64,000 nt of DNA from Halopolyspora algeriensis (GTDB lineage: Bacteria; Actinomycetota; Actinomycetes; Mycobacteriales; Pseudonocardiaceae), in NCBI RefSeq assembly GCF_003337235.1, contig NZ_QPJC01000001.1, forward strand, positions 524,353 through 588,352, read 5' to 3'. The notes under the pieces were generated by a model. That model had not been told where the DNA came from, did not search any database, and was given only the letters and a program-made list of their open reading frames with translations. Every line of letters starts with the position of its first letter. Positions within the stretch are counted from its first letter, which is position 1. The translations under genes and the position numbers were made by a program. This document shows positions 7,925 to 19,395 of the stretch, one piece after another.

Positions 7925-8636
7925 GCGCCCCCGCCACCGAGAACTCCCGGACTCCCGCCGCCGACGGCGCCAGGATCGGGGTCATCACCTTCCCCGGCTC
8001 GCTGGACGACGTGGACGCCCAGCGCGCGGTACGCCGCGTCGGCGCCGAAGCCGTCGCCCTGTGGCACGGTGACCACGACCTGCACGGCGTCGACGCCGTC
8101 ATCGTGCCCGGCGGATTCTCCTACGGCGACTACCTGCGCTGCGGGGCCATCGCGAAGTTCTCCCCGGTGATGACCGAGCTCGTCGAGGCAGCGGGCAAAG
8201 GCCTGCCGGTTCTGGGCATCTGCAACGGCTTCCAGGTGCTCTGCGAAGCCGGACTGCTGCCCGGGGCGCTGACCCGCAACGCCGGGCTGCACTTCGTCTG
8301 CCGCGACCAGTGGCTGCAGGTGGAGAACACCACCAGCCTGTGGACCACTCGTTACGAGCCCGGTGCCGAGCTGCTCATCCCGGTCAAGCACGGTGAGGGC
8401 TCCTACATGGCCGACAGGGCGACCCTCGACGAGCTCGAAGGCGAGGGCCGGGTGCTGCTGCGCTACGTCGACGGCAACCCCAACGGCTCCGCGCGCGACA
8501 TCGCGGGCATCACCGACGCGCGCGGCCGGGTGGCCGGCCTGATGCCGCACCCCGAGCACGCGATCGACCCGCTGACCGGCCCGACCGACGACGGTCTCGG
8601 CATGTTCCTGTCCGCCCTCGACGCACTGGTGGCAGC

Positions 8637-8640
<4 letters not shown>
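7921..8640 (+). CDS. purQ: Phosphoribosylformylglycinamidine synthase subunit PurQ (glutaminase)
   Basis: PurQ is a class I glutamine amidotransferase of 239 residues that supplies ammonia to PurL. Cys101 in [14 protein letters not shown] is the nucleophile, and MPHPEHA near the C-terminus gives the His and Glu of the triad. [14 protein letters not shown] is the usual N-terminal block. About 17 residues precede the conserved IGVITFPGS core, slightly longer than most homologues. The start is fixed by the ATGA overlap with purS. Confidence 0.95.
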
Positions 8641-11057
<2,417 letters not shown>

Positions 11058-11389
11058 CCGAGCGGGGCGGGTGGTTCTCACGGCCGCCACCCACCCGCCC
11101 TGCCACCGGGAGCGGTCTTGGCGGCGGTGAATCGAGAAAGTCGTGTCACAAACAGACCGGCGAGTATTTTTCACCGCGTCGAATCCTGCCCGGACAAGCC
11201 CCGGAACAGATCGCACAACCGGATCGGCGCACCCGTATCGGGTTTGTGTGCTGCCGATTCGGCAGCAGTGGCCCTCTCACTACTCCGGGTGGTGTCCGGA
11301 ATGGATGTTCGACCTCCGGGTGACCCCGGCCGTATGCTCCGGGGCGTACCTGACGCAGGCGGGCACGACGAGCGGAGGGCGCTGCGAGC
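11058..11389. other. Intergenic region after purL
   Basis: The first 40 bases hold the purL terminator candidate. The rest shows no credible coding frame. A ribosome site for the next gene (GGAGGG) lies near its right end. Confidence 0.5.
11065..11100 (+). terminator. Probable purL terminator
   Basis: GGGCGGGTGG (11065-11074) pairs with CCACCCGCCC (11091-11100) eight bases past the purL stop. No T-run follows. Confidence 0.55.
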
Positions 11390-13549
11390 ATGACCGGCTG
11401 GAGAGCGCCTGTGCCGAGCTCGCACGGGGCTGCGGCCGCAAGCGAAGCGGAGCGGCAGCGCTTCGCTTCTGCCTGGGCAGAGGCGCTCATCGGCACGAGT
11501 TATGTCCCGATGACCAGCGCCGAGGTCGAACAGCGGCTCCGTCGCCACACGGACGAACTACTCGAATCCCTGCTCAGCGACCCCTTCGACACCACGGCTG
11601 CCCGCGATATCGGCGCGGGTCTCGTGACGATGCACTTCACCGGCGCCGAGTCACTCGCCCGCACCATCGAGGCACTCGGCGAAGGTACGTTGCCGCTCCT
11701 GCGCATCGAGGAGACCATCGAGTGGCGTAGCAGGGTTTCGTCGATACAGGCGGCTGTCTGCTCCGGGTTCATGCGGGCTGCGCACAAGCGCACGCTCGAC
11801 GAGCAGGAAGCGATCCGACAAGCGGTACTCGACGCCCGGGATTCCGTGGAGCAGGCACTGCGCACCAGCGAGGCCCGGTTCCGGGCGATCTTCGCCGAAG
11901 CCGCCATCGGCATCGGCATCGCCGACACCGAGAGCCGGATCCTGGAAACCAACACCTCCCTGCAGCGCATCGTCGGGCGCGACGACGAGGAACTGCAGTC
12001 CATGACGGTCTACGAACTGATGGATCCGGACGACGCCGACGAGGTGTGGCACCAGTACGAGGAACTGGTACGCGGCGAGCGTGAGCAATTCCGGGTGGAA
12101 AAGCCGTTCACCCGACCCGACGGCAGCAAGAGGTGGACCGAACTGATCGTGTCCCTGCTGCGCGGAGAGAACAAGCTACCGCTGTACCAGGTCGCGATGA
12201 TGGAGGACATCACCGACCACAAACTGCTGCAGGAGCGCCTGCGCCACCAGGCCCTGCACGACCCGCTGACCGGCCTGCCGAACCGGTCGCTGTTCCTGCA
12301 ACGGCTCGAGCGGGCATTGCAGGGAAACACCGGCGACCGCGTCGCGCTGTGTTATCTGGATCTCGATGGATTCAAGACCATCAACGACAGTCTCGGCCAT
12401 CCCGTGGGCGACGACCTGCTGGAGGTGGTGGCCGAACGCCTCGCGGCCTCGGTGCAGGGTTCCGACCGACTGATCGCCCGCATGGGCGGAGACGAGTTCG
12501 TGGTCCTGATCGAGGGGTCGCAGGGCACCGACCAGGCCATCGAGGTGGCCGAGCAGGTACTCGAGTCACTCGTCGAGCCGTTCCGGGTCGCCGGTCAAGA
12601 ACTGTCGATCATGGGCAGTATCGGCATTGTCGAGCGGTGCATCGACGGCCAGACAGCGGCCGGGCTGCTGCGCGATGCCGATGTGACCCTCTACTGGGCC
12701 AAGGCCGATGGCAAGAATCAGTGGGCACTGTTCGACACCGAACGCAACGCAGCCGAGGTCGCGCAGTTCCAGCTCTCGGCGAGGATGCCCGCCGCACTGG
12801 AGCACGAGGAGTTCTACGTCGAGTACCAGCCTCTGATCGACCTGCACGAGCAGTCGATGGCCGGCGTGGAGGCACTGGTGCGGTGGTGGCATCCCGAACT
12901 CGGCAGGCTCGGACCGGACCGGTTCATCGGCCTGGCCGAGGAGACCGGGTGGATCGTGTCGCTGGGGCGCTGGGTGCTCCGGCGTGCGTGCTGGCAGGCC
13001 ACGCAGTGGCAGCGTGAGTTCGGCACGGCGGCTCCGTTCGTCAGTGTCAACCTCGCGGTCCGGCAATCCCGTGATCCACGCCTGGTCTCCGATGTGGCCG
13101 AGATCCTGGCCGAGACCGGACTGCCTCCGTCGAAGCTGCAGCTCGAACTCACCGAGAGCGCCGTGATGGACACCGCCGACGAACCGCTCGAGGCACTGCA
13201 CGCTCTCTCGCGGATGGGTGTGCGGATCGCCATCGACGACTTCGGTACCGGCTACTCCAATCTCGCCTACCTGCGACGGCTGCCGGTGCACGAGCTCAAG
13301 ATCGCGGGGTCGTTCACGGAAGGGCTGCGGGAAGTCGCCGGCACCGATCCGATCAATGCGCGGATCGTGAACACTCTCGTCGATTTGGCGCACACGCTCG
13401 GGTTGACGGTCACCGCCGAAGGTGTCGAGACACATGCCCAGGCGCAGTGCCTGACCGATATGGGATGTGAAACCGGGCAAGGCTGGTTCTTCGCCCGTCC
13501 CTGCTCGGCCGAGACACTCCGCTCCCTGCTCACATCCGGAACGGACTAG
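11390..13549 (+). CDS. PAS-GGDEF-EAL cyclic-di-GMP turnover protein
   Basis: The 719-residue soluble protein has an N-terminal helical region of about 150 residues, a PAS domain (about 155-275), a GGDEF domain with intact GGDEF (near 366-370, in ARMGGDEFVVL), and an EAL domain starting at EALVRW (near 494). The EAL metal and catalytic residues look complete: SVNL, LELTES, DDFGTGYSN, ELKI and TAEGVET. The usual Asp after the lysine (LKID) is replaced by Ala. No RxxD inhibitory site precedes GGDEF. It can therefore in principle both make and degrade c-di-GMP, like the PAS-GGDEF-EAL proteins of Streptomyces development. ATG at 11390 with GGAGGG upstream. Confidence 0.93.
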   Translation: MTGWRAPVPSSHGAAAASEAERQRFASAWAEALIGTSYVPMTSAEVEQRLRRHTDELLESLLSDPFDTTAARDIGAGLVTMHFTGAESLARTIEALGEGTLPLLRIEETIEWRSRVSSIQAAVCSGFMRAAHKRTLDEQEAIRQAVLDARDSVEQALRTSEARFRAIFAEAAIGIGIADTESRILETNTSLQRIVGRDDEELQSMTVYELMDPDDADEVWHQYEELVRGEREQFRVEKPFTRPDGSKRWTELIVSLLRGENKLPLYQVAMMEDITDHKLLQERLRHQALHDPLTGLPNRSLFLQRLERALQGNTGDRVALCYLDLDGFKTINDSLGHPVGDDLLEVVAERLAASVQGSDRLIARMGGDEFVVLIEGSQGTDQAIEVAEQVLESLVEPFRVAGQELSIMGSIGIVERCIDGQTAAGLLRDADVTLYWAKADGKNQWALFDTERNAAEVAQFQLSARMPAALEHEEFYVEYQPLIDLHEQSMAGVEALVRWWHPELGRLGPDRFIGLAEETGWIVSLGRWVLRRACWQATQWQREFGTAAPFVSVNLAVRQSRDPRLVSDVAEILAETGLPPSKLQLELTESAVMDTADEPLEALHALSRMGVRIAIDDFGTGYSNLAYLRRLPVHELKIAGSFTEGLREVAGTDPINARIVNTLVDLAHTLGLTVTAEGVETHAQAQCLTDMGCETGQGWFFARPCSAETLRSLLTSGTD

Positions 13550-13601
13550 GTACCTCTCGGAAGGTGCGTCGACGAGTACTGCACCGGCTTCGACACCGGC
13601 C

Positions 13602-14453
13602 TCAGTGCGTGAGCTGGCGCTCCGCTCGGGACACGACCGAATGCACCGGGGCATGGCCGTCGCTGGTCACCCACGACACTCTCAGGTTCGGGCGCACCCT
13701 CCTACGGCCGATTCGCATCGGTCGACCCGCGAAGTCCCGGACCTGCTCGGCGATCCGGACACCGGTACCGTTCGCGTGTTCGGCGACCACCGTGAACTCG
13801 TCACCGCCGTATCGGGCGACCGTGTGCTCGTCGGACATGCCCTGGCGGATCCGCGCCGCGATCATCCCGAGCAGTTCGTCACCCTGGTCGAATCCGTGAT
13901 CCCGGTTGAACTCCGACAGATGCCGGACATCGACGAGCACCAGCGTCGTCAGCGTTCCCCGATTCCGCGACCGCACCAATGCCTGTTCCAGACGATCGAG
14001 CAACAGCGCACGCCCCGGCAACCCGGTCAGCGGATCGAGCAGCCCCCTGCTGTGTGCGATCGCCGAGTCCACCGGTTGCAGCAGCATCAGAACTCTGTCT
14101 CGTCCATGCGTGCGCACGGGCTGGTAATCCACCCAGATCCGGCTCGACACCTGCCCGTTCGGCGCGATCACCAGCGGTGTCGACAGGCGCGTTCCCGTGC
14201 GAAGGACCTGACCGGCCAGCTCCGCCCAATCGGGAAGCGCCGACCCGGCGTCATCTCGCATGACCCACCCGTCCGGCCGTGATCCCGTCAGCAAATCGGA
14301 TCTGTCGAGCCGCATCAACTCCGCTGCGGCGTCATTGGTGGCCAGGACCTGACCTCGCTCGTCGGTGAGCAGAAAACCCACTGCCAGGCCGGCGATGAGC
14401 TCATCCCAGAATCCTGTGAACTGTGATGGCACAGCAACATCGACAACACTCAT
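13602..14453 (-). CDS. PAS-GGDEF diguanylate cyclase-like protein
   Basis: The 283-residue protein has a PAS-like sensor (residues about 15-135) and a compact GGDEF domain. DPLTGLPGRALLLDRL opens the domain and ARYGGDEFTVVAEH is the active site, with GGDEF intact. The substrate-binding block is unusual: VDVRHLSEFNRDHG keeps the first Asp and the Asn but lacks the common Phe-Lys, so activity is uncertain. No inhibitory RxxD site is present. It converges with the PAS-GGDEF-EAL gene, 52 bases apart. The ATG at 14453 follows GGGAGGA. Confidence 0.85.
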   Translation of the reverse strand: MSVVDVAVPSQFTGFWDELIAGLAVGFLLTDERGQVLATNDAAAELMRLDRSDLLTGSRPDGWVMRDDAGSALPDWAELAGQVLRTGTRLSTPLVIAPNGQVSSRIWVDYQPVRTHGRDRVLMLLQPVDSAIAHSRGLLDPLTGLPGRALLLDRLEQALVRSRNRGTLTTLVLVDVRHLSEFNRDHGFDQGDELLGMIAARIRQGMSDEHTVARYGGDEFTVVAEHANGTGVRIAEQVRDFAGRPMRIGRRRVRPNLRVSWVTSDGHAPVHSVVSRAERQLTH

Positions 14454-14713
14454 TTGGCCCTGTCCTCCCCGCCAGATGGCACAGTGTCATTCGAGCCTCC
14501 CCGCCATGCGGTGGGAAATTCAAGGGAACATCGTGCCCACATCAAGGTGATATCTTCTCCATTGCCCATAACAGAGTGTGGCCCCCGCGGTGCTCGCGTC
14601 CGCCTCGGCCGACACACCACGGACCGCATTCAGAGCCGACCGGGCGTACCGCTTACTCTGGTCGTCGGCCATCCCTTCCCTCGATGGCCACGGTCGGACA
14701 TGGAAGGTGAATC

Positions 14714-16051
14714 GTGGCGTTGACGGAACCTTCTCCGCCCCGAAGCAGCCCGATGCAGAAGATTCGGGAGCATCGCAAGCTACTTTCCGTGATCGGCCTC
14801 GCCGAACTGATCGCCGTCATCATGGTCTCCGCGATCAACCCGCATGCCCATATCGACGGCGAGGTCTACCGGCTCGGCGCTCAAACCTGGCTGTCCGGCC
14901 AGAATCTCTACCAGGAACTGCCCGCCACCGAGTCCGGCCTGTACCTGCCGTTCATCTATCCGCCGTTCGCGGCGATCGTGTTCACCCCGCTCGCCCTGGT
15001 GCCGAAGCCGACGGCGGTCGTGATGATCATGATCATCACACATCTGTCCCTGCTGGGCACGCTCTACGTGGTTCTGAACACCGCACCTTTTCTCGCCGCG
15101 CATCGCGACAAGGTGCTGATGGTCGCCGCCGCCGTACTCCCCCTGGCCACGGTCACCGAACCCGTCATCGAAACCTTCACCTACGCCCAGATCAACGTGG
15201 TGCTGATGGCTCTGGTCGCCGTCGACTGCCTGTGGCGCACCGGCGGCGACCGCAGACTGCCCTACCCGCGCGGGATGCTCATCGGTGTGGCCGCGGGTAT
15301 CAAGCTCACCCCGGCGGCGTTCCTGCTGTTCTTCCTCCTGCGCAGGGACTACCGATCGATCGCCACGGCGCTGGCCACCTTTCTGGGCACGGTGCTGATC
15401 GGGCTGGTCCTGGCATTCGACTCCGCCACGCGGTTCTGGTCGTATGAGATACTGACCAACGGGGAAGTGTCGTTCGGTCCGCAATTCGAGGGCAACGCGG
15501 CCGTCTACGCGGGCAACCAGTCGTTGCGCTCGCTGCTGACCCAGATTCAGATTCCCGAACCGTGGCTGACCGTGGTCTTCGGTCTGCTGGTCTTGATCAT
15601 GCTGGCGCTGGCCCTGCTCGGTATGAGACACAACCTACGCAGGGACAACCTGCCCATGGCCCTGACCGTCAACGGCATCCTGGCGCTGCTGATCTCACCG
15701 ATTTCCTGGTCGCATCACTGGGTGTGGGTGGTCCCCGGCCTGGTGCTGCTGCTCGGTGCCGCCATCATGCGGAGCCACTGGCCCCTGGTCGTAGCAGGGA
15801 CGCTGGTGGCCGAATTCTTCGTGCTCGGCCCGCACTGGACCGTGCCTCAGGGCGACGGCAAGGAACTGACCTGGAACTTCTTCGAACTCCTGATCGGCAA
15901 CGCCTACGTCTTTTTCGGGGTGGCCTTCCTGCTGTACCACGTCCACGGCTGGTGGCAGGCACGTGGTCCGGCCGCCCCCACACCCATCGACGAATCCGTT
16001 GCGGGAAACTCGTCCGTTCCGCCGAGTACAAGCTCGATGACCGCCGAGTAA
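14714..16051 (+). CDS. GT87-family membrane mannosyl/glycosyltransferase (DUF2029)
   Basis: This 445-residue polytopic protein has about ten hydrophobic segments and the GT87 hallmarks: an acidic periplasmic loop after the first span (HAHIDGEVYRLGAQTWLSGQNLY), IYPPFAAIVFTPL, and AGIKLTPAAFLLFFLLRRDYR. GT87 enzymes use polyprenyl-phosphate mannose or arabinose to extend envelope glycans such as lipomannan, acting on the outer face of the membrane. The acceptor here is unknown. The C-terminal 30 residues are a polar Pro/Ser tail. GTG at 14714 follows GGAAGGTGA; an ATG 13 codons later is a possible alternative. Confidence 0.88.
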   Translation: MALTEPSPPRSSPMQKIREHRKLLSVIGLAELIAVIMVSAINPHAHIDGEVYRLGAQTWLSGQNLYQELPATESGLYLPFIYPPFAAIVFTPLALVPKPTAVVMIMIITHLSLLGTLYVVLNTAPFLAAHRDKVLMVAAAVLPLATVTEPVIETFTYAQINVVLMALVAVDCLWRTGGDRRLPYPRGMLIGVAAGIKLTPAAFLLFFLLRRDYRSIATALATFLGTVLIGLVLAFDSATRFWSYEILTNGEVSFGPQFEGNAAVYAGNQSLRSLLTQIQIPEPWLTVVFGLLVLIMLALALLGMRHNLRRDNLPMALTVNGILALLISPISWSHHWVWVVPGLVLLLGAAIMRSHWPLVVAGTLVAEFFVLGPHWTVPQGDGKELTWNFFELLIGNAYVFFGVAFLLYHVHGWWQARGPAAPTPIDESVAGNSSVPPSTSSMTAE

Positions 16052-16188
16052 GCACATACCGCACACGCCCGCGGTGTCCGCCACTGCGGCAGCGGCAGAG
16101 CGCTGTGCAAGCCTGCTCGGACGAGCATTCCGGTCGCCGGGCGGAACTTTCGATCTCCCACGAGGCCAAAGCTGCGTTGTGGGCCATA

Positions 16189-17832
16189 TCAGGGAGCGAC
16201 TGCCGTGAGCACCGGAGCCCCGTCCGAGCGGAGCCTCGGCAGCGGCCGGGTCTCGTCCTGCATGACCGCGATGTCCGGGACGCCCCCGGTGAGGACCGGC
16301 AGGGCCATACCCCCGGCAGGCGCGGTGCGCGTGGCCGGGGACGGGCCGAACGGATTGCGGACGACCTGCATTCGCTCGGGCATGGCGGCCACGAGTTCAT
16401 CGAGCACCGTCACCCGGACATCGGTGAGTTGGGGATCAGTCGAGAAGGCCGGCGACATCGGCTCTTCCGAGAACCCGACCGGCTCTTCCCGGAACCAGTG
16501 GCCTTCCAGTGCCCTGGTGATCGCGGTGATGGGCGCGGTGGTCTCGCTCTCCCCGGGAATGTCGAGCTCGCCGAACACCGATGCCGGCGACACCTCGACC
16601 TCCGGAAGCTCCGCACCGCCGTGTGCGGCGGCACCGGGAGAGGGGAGGGCCTCGAACGGGACGAGACCGGACAGATTCGGGACCTCGGTGGCCTGCTCCT
16701 GCCACAGCCCGGGAATCTCCAGCGAATCGGAGTTCTGCTCCGCCGGTTCCCGCGTGTCCGGTGTGCTCGACAGCGCCGCGCTGAGCAGGGAATGCGGTAC
16801 CGTCAGCAGTTCCGCACCGCCACCCAGCCTGCCGGATGTCAGCTCCACGTCCCGGGCAGGAACCACGGCCGGGGACGACAACCGACCGGGTAACTTCATC
16901 CGGCCGAGCGTGTCCTCCCACAGGGCCACGATGCTCCCGGGCTGCCGTATCCCCTCGACGACGGTGGGGTCGCCGCTGGGAACGACGAGAGCTGCGCTCG
17001 TGCCCGTACTCGCCGGACTTCCGACAGTGGCGCCGCTGCTCGTACCGCGACCGTTCGTGACGACATTGCCGATGGAACCGGACCAGCTCAGCGAGCGATG
17101 GAAACCCTCGGAGGGAGTTCCCGACACTGCTTCCCTCGCATGCCGGCCACGCGTGTCGTTGTGCGGCAGGATGCCCAGTGCCGCGCAGGGATGTCCCGAA
17201 GCAGGTGTGAGCTCTCCGGCTCGAGCATCACCGGACTGCGGGGAGTCGGTGATCCACCCGGCCAGTGTCAACGGATGACCGATCCGGGCGAACGGCCGGG
17301 TGGTCGAGAGGGAATCGTCCACGGATTCCGGAGGGATCCAAACTTGTTCTGCCGTGCTCACCGGGCCGGTTTGCCCGGTGCCATACGTGCGCCCGGCCTC
17401 GTGGGCCGGCTCGGTTCGGAGGGTCGGTCCGGCTCGACGGGACACGTTCCTGTCGGAGCGTTCGGAACGGGCCGCATGTTTGGGCTGGTTGGTGATGTGG
17501 GGGAGTTCGCGGGTGCGGGCGTCCTCGATCGCAGGCAGCAGATCACGAAGCGGGTCGATGGTGCCGCTCAGCGCAGTCACGGTCTGCTGTGCGGGCTTGC
17601 CGAAGCCCCGGGACGGCAGCGACCGGTTTTCGTCGGGGAGCAGTTCGCCCGCGAAGCAGTGGCCGCTACGGCCGGGTGCGGCCCTGTCGAGGGCACCGGG
17701 TTCGGGAGCCGTCCCTTCGGAGATCGAGCGGTCGGAGCAATTCGCGGTCGCCGAGGCGGCTCCGTGACCGGTAGCGGGCATGCCACCGGCCATCGATCCG
17801 GTCTGGACTCCGCGCTTCGCCCAAGTCTGCAT
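16189..17832 (-). CDS. Large low-complexity protein with a degenerate signal-like N-terminus
   Basis: ATG at 17832 follows AAAGGAGAG and opens a 547-residue protein that begins MQTWAKRGVQT. That opening resembles a class of actinomycete secreted proteins whose next 17 residues form a hydrophobic export core. Here the corresponding stretch (GSMAGGMPATGHGAASA) carries Ser, Pro, Thr, His and many Gly, so it is a poor signal peptide. The remainder is polar, rich in Ser, Thr, Pro and Gly, without recognisable domains. The C-terminal 200 residues are more acidic. A second secreted-type gene lies upstream on the same strand. Function unknown. Family resemblance is from memory. Confidence 0.65.
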   Translation of the reverse strand: MQTWAKRGVQTGSMAGGMPATGHGAASATANCSDRSISEGTAPEPGALDRAAPGRSGHCFAGELLPDENRSLPSRGFGKPAQQTVTALSGTIDPLRDLLPAIEDARTRELPHITNQPKHAARSERSDRNVSRRAGPTLRTEPAHEAGRTYGTGQTGPVSTAEQVWIPPESVDDSLSTTRPFARIGHPLTLAGWITDSPQSGDARAGELTPASGHPCAALGILPHNDTRGRHAREAVSGTPSEGFHRSLSWSGSIGNVVTNGRGTSSGATVGSPASTGTSAALVVPSGDPTVVEGIRQPGSIVALWEDTLGRMKLPGRLSSPAVVPARDVELTSGRLGGGAELLTVPHSLLSAALSSTPDTREPAEQNSDSLEIPGLWQEQATEVPNLSGLVPFEALPSPGAAAHGGAELPEVEVSPASVFGELDIPGESETTAPITAITRALEGHWFREEPVGFSEEPMSPAFSTDPQLTDVRVTVLDELVAAMPERMQVVRNPFGPSPATRTAPAGGMALPVLTGGVPDIAVMQDETRPLPRLRSDGAPVLTAVAP

Positions 17833-18093
17833 GGAACTCTCCTTTGCGTGGTTTCCACCGTCGAAGGGGAAAACATGAGCCGTGCTTGTGGTCTGCTGCT
17901 TGCGGCGGGGGGGGAGGAGCCGGTCGAGACCGATTGCTGCCGGCCTCCGGTGGCGAGGACTCCACAGGCATCGCCCTACCTCGCAGACCTGCATCCTGTC
18001 GGTTCTTCCCGTGCCGAGCTGCCGGAGGCATGCGGTGGCCGGGGACGAAACCGGATCGCAGCTACCGGGCAATCCGCCGCCGAGAGAGCGGAA

Positions 18094-19122
18094 TCAGTCG
18101 GGTGTGATGCCCGGTTGGGGGCGTGTTCCCCTTTCCAGGGCGAGTGCGCTCCGAGCGAGAGCACTGCTCGACAGCGGGGTGGAGAGCGAAGAGCCGTCCG
18201 AACGGCCGGGGAGGAGACCGATGTGCGCGTGCCCGTCCGTGGTGCCACCGCTGTTGCCCACGGCGGGGACAACCGCTGCCATCGGTTGCATGGGAACCGG
18301 ACCGGGACCCGGAGGTACGTCGGGAGCTCCGCGGCTGCCCGGTGCGGACCACGCCGAATCGGCGTGGAAGGCTGCTCCCGCCTCGGCGGATGCGGAGTGT
18401 TCCTCGATCTTCGGGGTGGACGACACGGGTCCGGTGGGGGACGTCACCGCGAAATCCCGCGGAGGTGCGGACACCTCGTCTTCGGCGCCCGCGTCGTCAT
18501 CGTCCCCACCGTGCGACGAGTCCGGCGTGTTCCGGTCTTCCGGGGGTGGTGCGGACGTCCCCGGAAGGAGAGACCGCAGGGGCCGTTCCAGAGCGTCCAG
18601 GCTCCGGTCGATCGCCCCGGGCAGTGACTCGTGGCCCCCTTCTCCGGCAAGGACCTCGTCGGCAGCTCGCCGCACCGGTGTCAGAACCCGGTCGGCACTG
18701 TGCACTGTGTCCCGGACGGCACCGGCCACCGGGGCGAGCACGCCACAGGACTCCCCACGCCCCTGCGCTGCGGGCTCGTCCGAAGTGGGACCGTCCGGTA
18801 TGGACCGTGTGGAATCGTCCGACACGGACCGGTCCGTGTCCGGTGCCGCGGAGCCGAGGCCGGAGGAAACAAGCGTCACCGCTTTCCCGAGTCCCTCACC
18901 GACGGGGGGATCGCTTTCCGGGGCGGCTCGCTTCTCCTCCGAGGACACCGGGGAGGCACAGTCAGGGGCATCCGAGGGGTCACTGTCCGCCGCGGCCGCG
19001 ACTCCGGTGCAGAGCAACCACGCGATCGAGGTTCCCGCCACCGTCGTACCCGTGAAAACCAGAGCACGGTTCAGCACCCGCCGTACGCGGGTACCTTCCG
19101 AACACTGATCGGCTCCGGACAT
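18094..19122 (-). CDS. Secreted or lipid-face Pro/Ser/Asp-rich protein
   Basis: The 342-residue product from ATG 19122 has a clear export signal: basic RRVLNRA, then hydrophobic LVFTGTTVAGTSIAWLLCTGVAAA, with an AAA/AD cleavage-like end near residue 46. The mature part is acidic and disordered (SDD, PPPEDRNTPD, HGGDDDDAGAED). It ends in a less acidic tail with VPMQPMAAVVPAVG and LARSALALERG. The ribosome site is weak; a GTG closer to the signal (VLNRALV) is an alternative start. It lies 261 bases upstream of the other low-complexity gene. I do not know its function. Confidence 0.65.
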   Translation of the reverse strand: MSGADQCSEGTRVRRVLNRALVFTGTTVAGTSIAWLLCTGVAAAADSDPSDAPDCASPVSSEEKRAAPESDPPVGEGLGKAVTLVSSGLGSAAPDTDRSVSDDSTRSIPDGPTSDEPAAQGRGESCGVLAPVAGAVRDTVHSADRVLTPVRRAADEVLAGEGGHESLPGAIDRSLDALERPLRSLLPGTSAPPPEDRNTPDSSHGGDDDDAGAEDEVSAPPRDFAVTSPTGPVSSTPKIEEHSASAEAGAAFHADSAWSAPGSRGAPDVPPGPGPVPMQPMAAVVPAVGNSGGTTDGHAHIGLLPGRSDGSSLSTPLSSSALARSALALERGTRPQPGITPD

Positions 19123-19383
19123 GGCGGGGGCGAAACCTCCGGGCAGTCGGCTTGTTCTGCTTCGGGAGCCCCACCGCCCCCAAAGGGCGGCCGGGTCACC
19201 GAGGGGCACTCTTCCAAAACCGAACGTGCTTCCGCATCCATCGCATAACAATGTCGCCACATCGTGTTACCGGAGCACCCTGCCGGGCCGCTTCCTGTCA
19301 CGCACTGCGATCAGTGTCGGTTCTCCACCACACGGTCCTTCCTGCTATCGGCGCATTGGGACCCACAAACACCGAACTGCCGA

Positions 19384-19395
19384 TACTGTGTCGGC
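19384..19395 (+). promoter_or_regulatory. -10 element of leaderless AI-2E-family gene
   Basis: TACTGT (19384-19389) stands six bases before the GTG start, which has no Shine-Dalgarno. Confidence 0.5.

Noticed and set aside
17907-17914. Run of eight G as a phase-variation tract
   Set aside because: It lies upstream of the probable start of the 16189-17832 gene, not in coding sequence, and a single short run is expected in such DNA.
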